From assembly GCA_009667805.1 (NCBI GenBank), contig CM019071.1, positions 50,730,101-50,794,100 on the forward strand: a stretch of DNA of 64,000 nucleotides, written 5' to 3'. The stretch comes from Leptobrachium leishanense (taxonomy: Eukaryota; Chordata; Amphibia; Anura; Megophryidae). Below the pieces are notes generated by a model that did no database searches, had not been told where the DNA came from, and saw only the letters and a program-made list of their open reading frames with translations. This document shows positions 57,179 through 64,000 of the stretch, in pieces. The position numbers and the translations under genes were made by a program. The first letter of the stretch is position 1; each line of letters opens with the position of its first letter.

Positions 57179-60100
57179 TCATAACGCCAGGCCCCGCCCC
57201 TCGGCGTCCCACGTGAGCGCACCGGAAGCGTTTACATTCGGCGCCTGGCCAGCGAGCAGCGAGGAAGCTGCTGCCAGGCCCCCATTCCCTGACCCACCGT
57301 GACAGAACCCCCCCCTCCAGGGGCGGCCACTGGACGACCCCCAGGGGCACGGGGTGTGCGCCAAATAGAAGGCCTTCACTAGCCTAGGAGCATGGACTTC
57401 CGCAGCCGGTACCCAAGAACGATCCTCCGGACCGTAACCCACCCAATCGACCAAGTACTGCAAAGACCCCCTAGACATCCTGGCACCCAGAATGGTCTTA
57501 ACTTCGAACTCCTCCTCGCCCTCCACAGAGACAGGAGGCGGTGGAGCATGGACCTTGTGTGTACGGTTACATAACAACGGCTTCAAAAGGTTTACATGGA
57601 ATACATTGTGTATCTTAAAATGGGGGGTAACGCCAAAGCATAGGAGACAGGGTTGAGTCGCCGTAGAATCTTATAGGGGCCGATATACCTAGGAGCCAAC
57701 TTCATGGAAGGCACTAAGAGCTTGATGTTACGTGAAGACAGCCAAACCCTGTCCCCAACTTGATACACGGGTGCCTGCCTCCTGTGTCTGTCGGCCTTAG
57801 TTTTCTGGATGGCACTACTCTCCTCCAGTGCCCGTCTCACTCTCCCCCAAGTCTCTTTCAATGATGCCAGTTGCTCATCTAAAGCAGGAATCGTGGTATC
57901 AGGAAACGTGGCGGGGAGCACAGGAGGATCAAAACCATAAACAGCGAAGAAAGGAGAATGTCCTGTGGATTCACTCACTGCGCTGTTCAAAGCATATTCT
58001 GCCCATGGTAGCAGGTCTGACCAGTTATCTTGTTGTTCGAGATAAAGCACCTGAGATATTTCTCTATATTTTGGTTTGCTCGTTCTGCTGCTCCGTTGGT
58101 CTGGGGGTGATAAGCCGAAGAGAAAGAGAGGTCTATCCCCACGTTCTTACAAAACCCTCTCCAGAATCCGGAGATGAATTGGGTCCCCCTATCAGAGACA
58201 ATCTCCAAAGGGACACCGTGTATGCGGACCACGTTGGCAATGAAAATGGGCACCAGTTCAGCTGCCGAAGGTAGTTTCCGAAGAGGAACATAGTGGCCCA
58301 TCTTGGAAAATCGATCTATGATCGTAAGTATCACTGTATTCCCTCTTGACTCAGGTAACTCTACTATAAAATCCATGGCTACATGTGACCAGGGTCGTTC
58401 GGGGATCGGCAAAGGCTGGAGTAAGCCAATGGGTGCAGTTTTGGGACTTTTCTGCCTTGTGCACACTTCGCACACGGCAATGTAATCTTTGACATCTCGG
58501 CGCAACGTGGGCCACCAGAGGAGTTTACTGATACTAGACACAGTCTTGGTGATACCCATATGCCCGGAAGTTTTATTATCATGATAGATGTTAAGTACTT
58601 CCTCTCTTTCGTTCTCAGGTACAAAGAGTCTCGCAGGAGGTTTTCCCCCAGGAGCTCCACCCTGGACGGTCTGCAACCTTTTCATTAGAGGAGACGAGAC
58701 ACTAATCGTGGTAGCGGCTATAATCCTTTCCTGGGGTACAATGGGATGCTGATCTTGGATATTATGTTCATAAGACTCATACTGTCTCGACAAGGCGTCT
58801 GCTTTAATGTTTCTGGACCCAGGTCTATAGGTAAGCACGAAATTAAAACTTGAAAGAAACAATGACCATCTCGCTTGTCTGGAATTTAAACGTTTGGCAT
58901 CTCCAATGTACGTGAGATTCTTATGGTCGGTTATGATAACGATGGGGTCCTTAGACCCCTCTAATAAGTATCTCCATTCGGCCAAGGCCGCGATGACTGC
59001 TAACAATTCTCTATTTCCAATGTCATAGTTCTTCTCTGCCGGGGACAACTTCCGAGAATAGAAGCCGCATGGATGCAAGGTTTGTCAGGAGCCTCCCTTT
59101 GGGACAAGACTGCACCAAGACCTAGTTCGGAGGCGTCAACTTCTACTTGGAAAGGCAGAGCCGGATCTGGATGTCGGAGAACAGGGGCAGTAGTGAATGC
59201 TTGCTTTAGTGCCTCAAAGGCTTGAGTGGCTTGAGGTGTCCATTTCTGATTTCCCACCCCTTTCTTTGTCATAGCCGTGAGGGGGGCCACCAAGGCCGAA
59301 AAATCTTTAATGAACCTTCGGTAATAGTTCGTAACCCCAGAAACCTCTGAATGGCTTTAAGTCCTTGGGGTAGAGGCCAGTCAAGAATAGCTGAGAGCTT
59401 CTTAGGATCCATTTGAAAACCCCCAGGGGTTATTATATAACCAAGGAATTGCACAGTTACTATGTCGAATAGACATTTTTCTAGCTTACAGTACAATCCA
59501 GCCTTCAATAGTTTTTTCAATACTTGTTTCACGTGGACATGATGAGTGTCCACATCGGGAGAGTATATCAGGATATCATCCAGATATACTATGACGAATT
59601 CTTGCAGAAATTCCATTAGAGTGTCGTTTATAAGGTCCTGAAAGACGGCTGGCGCATTACACAACCCAAAAGGCATCACCAGGTATTCATAATGCCCGCT
59701 ACGTGTATTAAAAGCCGTTTTCCATTCGTCCCCCTTTTTAACCCTGACCAGGTTGTACGCTCCGCGTAAATCAAGCTTCGTATAGACACGGGCCCCTTTT
59801 AATCGGTCGAACAATTCTGTTATGAGAGGTATGGGATATGCATTTCTTATAGTGATCCTATTCAAACCCCTATAATCGATGCAAGGTAGCAGATCTCCCT
59901 CTTTCTTGGAAACAAAAAAGAAACCTGCTCCTGCTGGAGAGGAGGACCGTCTAATGAATCCTCGTTCCAGATTCTCCCTTATGTATTCCTCCATAATGTC
60001 GTTCTCTCTTTGTGATAAAGGGTATACGTGACCCCTAGGAGGCATCGTACCGGGGAGTAAATCAATGGCACAGTCATATGGACGATGTGGTGGTAGGACC

Positions 60101-60906
60101 TCAGTCCTGGCTTTAGAGAACACCTCCTTTAATGCCAGGTAACATTCAGGGACCTCTGTGGACAAAGGAGGGGCTGTGGCAATATTGAGGCTACCAATCA
60201 CATTGACTCTGCCTAGGCACCTAGACTGACAATTCTGACCCCAACATTTTATGTCTCTCTGGACCCAATCGACAACTGGGTTGTGCTCTGTTAGCCATGG
60301 AAACCCAAGAACGACAGGACATGAGGGTGATTCAATAATTTGAAATCTTATTGTTTCCTGGTGCAAAACTCCTGTTTTCATACATACATCGACAGTGTCG
60401 TGAGTGATATGTGGACATGACAGGGGTTTACCATCTATGGCCTCCACCATTAGAGGTCTTTCCTTGAGAACCAGAGGTAGGAGGTTTTTGGCAGCGAAAT
60501 TCTTATCCATAAAATTGCCTGAGGCCCCAGAGTCTAAGAACGCCTCAGTCTTGAGGTGAACCCCCTCCCAGGTTAGGGAGATTGGTAACAGAATCCTGGA
60601 TTTTTTCTTTTCATTATCCACAAAGGAGGCATACAGAGAACCGATAACCTGGGTATTTCCTGTTCTGAGTCCTAATTTGCTATATTCAGCCCTGCTAACC
60701 CTGGGTCTCTGAGGACATTGAAGGCGGAAGTGATCTGCCCCTGCACAATAGAAGCAGAGCCCCTTTTCTCTTCTGTGCGCTCTTTCTGCTTCTGAAATAC
60801 CTGTCTTCCCTATTTGCATGGGTTCAACGACTGGCAAATCTGTTTTCACATTCTCCGAGTTACCTGACGTACTGGTGTGTCTGGGTAATGAGGGTAAAGG
60901 AGGCAA
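57179..60906 (-). pseudogene. Gypsy pol with chromodomain, frameshifted
   Basis: Minus strand from 60906. A CCHC knuckle (CFYCAGADHFRLQC), retropepsin DSGASGNF, RT with KLDLRGAYNLVRVKKGDEWK and YLDD, RNase H ([28 protein letters not shown]), integrase zinc finger (SGHMGITKT, CEVCTRQK) and DDE-type core (MDFIVELP, VSDRGTQF, NGAAERANQ), then a chromodomain (EFEVKTILGARM, YLVDWVGYGPEDRSW) near the C-terminus. Frame breaks lie near 59335, 59065, 58035 and 57600. The chromodomain places it in the chromovirus branch; in that family it guides integration to certain chromatin. All catalytic motifs are still visible. Confidence 0.93.
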
Positions 60907-60919
60907 GACCCTTCTGGGT

Positions 60920-61624
60920 CTATCTCTCTGGGGTGTCTCCTTCCCTGATTTGATCGTCCATGGCTATACAGAAATCTATCAGGTGGTCTAGATTTTCTGG
61001 TAATTTTAAGGGAGCCAGCTCAAACATAAAAGCCTCGTTCAAGCCTTCGGTAAAGGCTAAGGTTAAAACGTCGTTCGGCCAAAGTACCTCAGAAGTCAAA
61101 GTCTTAAACTCTATGGCATAGTCGGCGACCCTCTTATTACCTTGTTTGATGTGAAACAAGGACCTACCCGCATTGGTAGCCCTTCTAGAGGGATCAAAGG
61201 TACGTTTTAACTCAGAGGTAAAACCCTCATAGTCATAAATGATGGGTTTCTTATTTTCCCACAACGGCGTAGCCCACAATAAAGCTTTTTCTGTTAAATG
61301 ATTAATCAGATATCCTACTTTGGCTTTATCAGACATACAAGAACCTGGATTGTTCTCAAACAAGATCTCGAGTTGAGTCAAAAAACCCCGACATGGGCTT
61401 GGTGTACCATCATAGCGTAGGGGTGCCTTCATACTAAGCCTATGTCCTTCAGGGGGGACGGAACTGACCCTAGGTAATACTGGATCTGGAGGGTTTGTGG
61501 TGCCTGGATTGGACCGATTTAACAGGGTTTGCAGAGCGAGAGAAATCTGGTCCATCCTATGGTCCTGTTCCTCTTGTCTGGCTGCGATACGTGCCAGCTG
61601 GTTAGAGAGGTCTGCGGGATCCAT
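60920..61624 (-). CDS. Gypsy gag (capsid part)
   Basis: Minus strand, ATG at 61622-61624, 14 bases from the LTR, which fits the very short leader of self-primed elements. About 234 residues from MDPADLSNQLARIAARQEEQ through a capsid-like region (APLRYDGTPSPCRGFLTQLE, KALLWATPLWE, FTSELKRTFDP) to GDTPER and a TAG. The natural protein would continue into the zinc knuckle, which lies in the next frame. This is either a programmed shift or a single-base break; the family often has one gag-pol frame or a simple shift. Confidence 0.85.
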   Translation of the reverse strand: MDPADLSNQLARIAARQEEQDHRMDQISLALQTLLNRSNPGTTNPPDPVLPRVSSVPPEGHRLSMKAPLRYDGTPSPCRGFLTQLEILFENNPGSCMSDKAKVGYLINHLTEKALLWATPLWENKKPIIYDYEGFTSELKRTFDPSRRATNAGRSLFHIKQGNKRVADYAIEFKTLTSEVLWPNDVLTLAFTEGLNEAFMFELAPLKLPENLDHLIDFCIAMDDQIREGDTPER

Positions 61625-61638
61625 TGGCCCTGACGTAA
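61625..61638 (-). other. Self-priming site of the Gypsy element
   Basis: On the minus strand, ACGTCAGGGC (complement of 61627-61636) lies two bases after the 5' LTR. Its complement GCCCTGACGT is in the LTR at 62419-62428, about 30 bases downstream of a TTTAAAAC box, where the RNA should start. No tRNA-type primer site starting TGG is present. This matches the self-priming mode known for Tf1 and proposed for sushi elements. Confidence 0.65.
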
Positions 61639-62601
61639 TGTCACGGATCCCTCTGATTACCAAAAGTGTGGTCCCTTTACGCAGACCGCTCTCTACCCTT
61701 CCGATCCTTGAATGGTCGGCAAAACTAGAAAGACAATTAACCAGACAATAGATAAACAAGGGGTAACACCAGACAGAGGTATGGAATAGAGTATTGTCAC
61801 GAATCCTTCTGACTACCAAGATATTGATCTCTTTATGTAGCTCACTTTCTACTCTTCCGATCCTTGAATGGTCGGCAAAGCTATATAGACAATTATGCAG
61901 GTAACAGATAAAGAAAGGGAAACACCAGACAGGGGTACAGAACAGATCACAAGTCCTCCCTAGGACTTTAGTAATAGCAGAGGTAATCTGATGTGTGCTT
62001 AGGGTGCCACATAGACTGACCTCGGTACCAACGTTAAGGGCAGAACCTAGAGCAGAGTAAATGCCAATACCAGGGGTTATACACAGAAGGGTTCGTTTGC
62101 CAATGCCAAGAGTCATACACAGGAGGGTTCGTTTGCCAATGCCAAGGGTCATACACAGGAGGAATCTTTTGCCAATGCCAAGGATCATACACAGGAGGGT
62201 TCGTTTGCCAATGCCAAGGGTCATACACAGGAGGGTTCGTTTGCCAATGCCAAGGGTTATACACAGGAGGATTCGTTTGCCAATGCCAAGGGTCATACAC
62301 AGGAGGGTTCGTTTGCCAATGCCAAGGGTTATACACAGGAGGATTCGTTTGCCAATGCCAAGGGTCATACACAGGAGATAGCCAAATAATCACAAGAGCT
62401 CTGCGGGAGGTGAATACCACGTCAGGGCACCGGTATAATGGTGAGACTGGGTTTTAAACCCGGCGGGTCCGCGTCATAACGCCAGGCCCCGCCCCTCGGC
62501 GTCCCACGTGAGCGCACCCGGAAGCGTTTACATTCGGCGCCTGGCCAGCGAGCAGCGAGGAAGCTGCTGCCAGGCGCCCCATTCCCTGACCCACCGTGAC
62601 A
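61639..62601 (-). repeat. Gypsy 5' LTR
   Basis: 963 bases. Read on the minus strand it starts TGTCACGG and ends CCGTGACA. It contains a TATA-like TTTAAAAC (complement of about 62453-62460), the predicted RNA start near 62428 and the eight 36-bp repeats. Confidence 0.93.
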
Positions 62602-63640
62602 GACGGCATCTGGGCTTTGGGTGGGGACCGTCGCCTGCGGGGTGCTTTACAATCCCGTTTGAAATGGCCGGACTCTCCACAAGTAAAACAGGTTCTTGGT
62701 GGACGCCCCCCCCTCCCCACCAGGCTCCCCTTCCACTGTGTCTGCCGTTTTTCTTGGAGTTGGCTGCTGTGTCCAGGCTACATTGTTTTTGGGAGTTGGA
62801 GGGATGCCATGGGTGTTTCGGTAGAAAGGGTACGTGGTGTCGGTTTGCTGGGGTGGAAAGGTGATAAGATCTTGGTGCTGGGGTGGAAAAAGTGTGGGCT
62901 GGCTACGGGTGACCTGGGGTGTGGTTGCAGGTAACCCTATGTGGGACGTTAGTAAATCATACTGATGATTCCCTGAGTCATAAGAATGAACGGAGGAAGG
63001 TGCCCGCATTCCCAACCATGGCTGACCCGGGTCACCGGTACGGTCTATCGTGTGGAGAGTGGTATCTAAATTGGGCAAATTAATCATTATATGGTATATC
63101 GTCGTTACCTGGTTTGTGGCTGTTAATGAGGACATTACAGGACGAGTGGTGTAGTACGACCCATCGATACATAAAACAGGGTAGAGAAAGTCGGCTGTTT
63201 TTGGGCAGTTGTCGTTTGGGTTGGGGTTATTATTTTCTTTTTGGATACCTTACTATAGGAAGGAGGCTCAGAACTTGGAGTGAGATAATAGTAATTCGTT
63301 TTTCCTTTCTTCTTATCTAATGTTTCTATCCACCCTTCGTTCTCAATTTATTTTGCTACCCTATACCAAGCCTGTGCAACATTCCATAAACCATTATCAA
63401 TCAACATTCCTTTCTTATTCTTCAACACATGTTTCCATTCTTCTACCTGTAATCTGGGATTATCTAATTCGCAAATCCTGCCTAAAATCTTTAGGTTTGT
63501 CACATTTCTTTTGCCTGTCCTTTCCTCAACTAACTTGCATGGTGACAACCAACCAGTATGGCTACTCAGTTCATTTTCCATTCTCGATTGTTAGCTTTGT
63601 TTTCCTGGTCACTCTTCAATTCACGTAGTTTATCAACAGT
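62602..63640 (-). pseudogene. Retroviral gag remnant
   Basis: Minus strand. A matrix-like piece at 63348-63581 (WLSPCKLVEERTGKRN, LGRICELDNPRLQVEEW, NGLWNVAQAWYRVAK) runs to a stop. A Pro/Gln/Thr-rich stretch (62720-63135) comes next, then a nucleocapsid knuckle CFTCGESGHFKRDC with a basic tail, ending at the Gypsy insertion. A capsid domain is missing between the Pro-rich and knuckle parts. At least two frame breaks. Confidence 0.8.
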
Positions 63641-64000
63641 CAGAAATGAGGATAGACCTATATCTATCGTGTCCTATTTGTTACCACGACAATAAAGTGT
63701 CTCGTCCTCCCCTATATTCCAAATATAGGACTCTGCTAGAAAGGTGTAGCTAGCACCTCTCCGTCGCGCAGCATATATATCCTACAGGGTTACCTGTTCC
63801 TACTAGATATATATATTCTTGTGAGTTCCTAATAGATACGCCTAATGCATCATCTATCCCAGTACCCACAAAAACTCCTCTGACCGTTAATCAAACTATA
63901 CTTCAATCAGAGATATATCGCGTCCTACCACCAAGCTTCTGATCGCCTGTTGACTGTTAGGAAAGTCCTAGTACAAGGTATGCGCCTATTTCATCACATC
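63641..64000. other. Probable retroviral leader, no feature resolved
   Basis: Upstream of gag on the minus strand. I cannot identify a primer binding site or LTR edge before the window ends. Confidence 0.3.

Larger units (their letters stand above)
52382..57304 (-). repeat. Gypsy 3' LTR, split by nested retroelement
   Basis: LTR sequence at 52382-52600 and 56560-57304 corresponds to 61639-62601. The interruption is the 3959-bp element at 52601-56559 with TCTTC duplicated. A polypurine tract lies next to the LTR (complement of 57305-57317, GAGGGGGGGG-like). Confidence 0.93.
52382..62601 (-). mobile_element. Chromodomain Ty3/Gypsy element (sushi/Tf1 type)
   Basis: Complete insertion on the minus strand. 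The left LTR (3') is 52382-57304 including a nested element; the right LTR (5') is 61639-62601. LTRs start TGTCACGG and end CCGTGACA, and GACGG flanks both sides (52377-52381 and 62602-62606). It lies in the retroviral gag/pol region. Gene order: gag, protease, RT, RNase H, integrase, chromodomain. LTRs are nearly identical by eye apart from small indels, so the insertion is young, yet the frame has about five one-base breaks. Confidence 0.95.
46896..64000 (-). mobile_element. Endogenous retrovirus (gamma/epsilon-like), heavily interrupted
   Basis: Minus-strand provirus: gag at 62602-63600, pol remnant 50157-51060, env 47720-50156, polypurine tract and 3' LTR at the left. The 5' LTR would lie beyond 64000. 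The order 5' gag-pol-env 3' is kept. It carries a 10.2-kb Gypsy insertion (52382-62601), has lost most of pol and the gag capsid part, and has breaks in env. No intact viral gene remains. Confidence 0.85.

Noticed and set aside
57159..57350. Small minus-strand frame at the Gypsy LTR edge, and the matching one at 62454-62720
   Set aside because: LTR sequence read by chance; the only real homology in the second is the retroviral zinc knuckle outside the LTR, already annotated.

Overview
This is a vertebrate nuclear genome window, most probably from a frog or toad with a large, repeat-rich genome. I infer that from one spliced mucin-like gene with ordinary GT-AG introns surrounded by CR1 and L2/Rex-like LINEs, a Tc1-like element, hAT and 3-bp-TSD DNA transposons, a Penelope-like fragment, a chromodomain Ty3/Gypsy element and an endogenous retrovirus. 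Species cannot be fixed from the sequence.

Layout. 1-9.1 kb: long TATC/GATA microsatellites carrying a LINE (360-1802), a short MITE and a Tc1-like element (4741-8523), the last split by a nested hAT element (5044-7583). A unique segment (2541-3088) is repeated in inverted orientation at 9121-9832. 9.9-20.2 kb: the only cellular gene I can support, a six-exon, single-pass membrane mucin (signal peptide, about 830 residues of Ser/Thr-rich tandem repeats, transmembrane helix, 60-residue basic tail). Its promoter lies against or inside the right arm of the inverted repeat. 20.6-46.9 kb: no cellular gene seen; LINE copies, a SINE that borrows a LINE tail, several minisatellites, a 2-kb polypurine tract, two hAT elements nested in one another, a CR1 LINE between 153-bp direct repeats, and four to five copies of a MITE family with the end CAGGGTTATTCAAAGAGA.

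46.5-64 kb: a Penelope-like RT fragment, then a three-level nest of LTR elements. A minus-strand endogenous retrovirus (3' LTR about 46896-47483; env, pol remnant, gag; continuing past the window end) was hit by a minus-strand chromodomain Gypsy element of the sushi/Tf1 type (52382-62601, target duplication GACGG). One LTR of that element was hit by a plus-strand gag-only retroelement (52601-56559, target duplication TCTTC). Both inner elements show the self-priming arrangement: the sequence just inside the 5' LTR is complementary to the predicted RNA start. In the innermost element the whole R-U5-PBS leader is one palindrome of about 280-bp arms, which is the most unusual thing in the window.

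The recurrent theme is local sequence expansion inside mobile DNA: a LINE 3' UTR, a MITE-like dispersed repeat, an env gene, a Gypsy LTR, a hAT element and the gag-only element each carry a tandem array built from their own sequence. Isolated one-base indels break otherwise good reading frames in the mucin, CR1 and Gypsy genes, although LTR pairs are nearly identical; assembly indels are a real alternative to decay.
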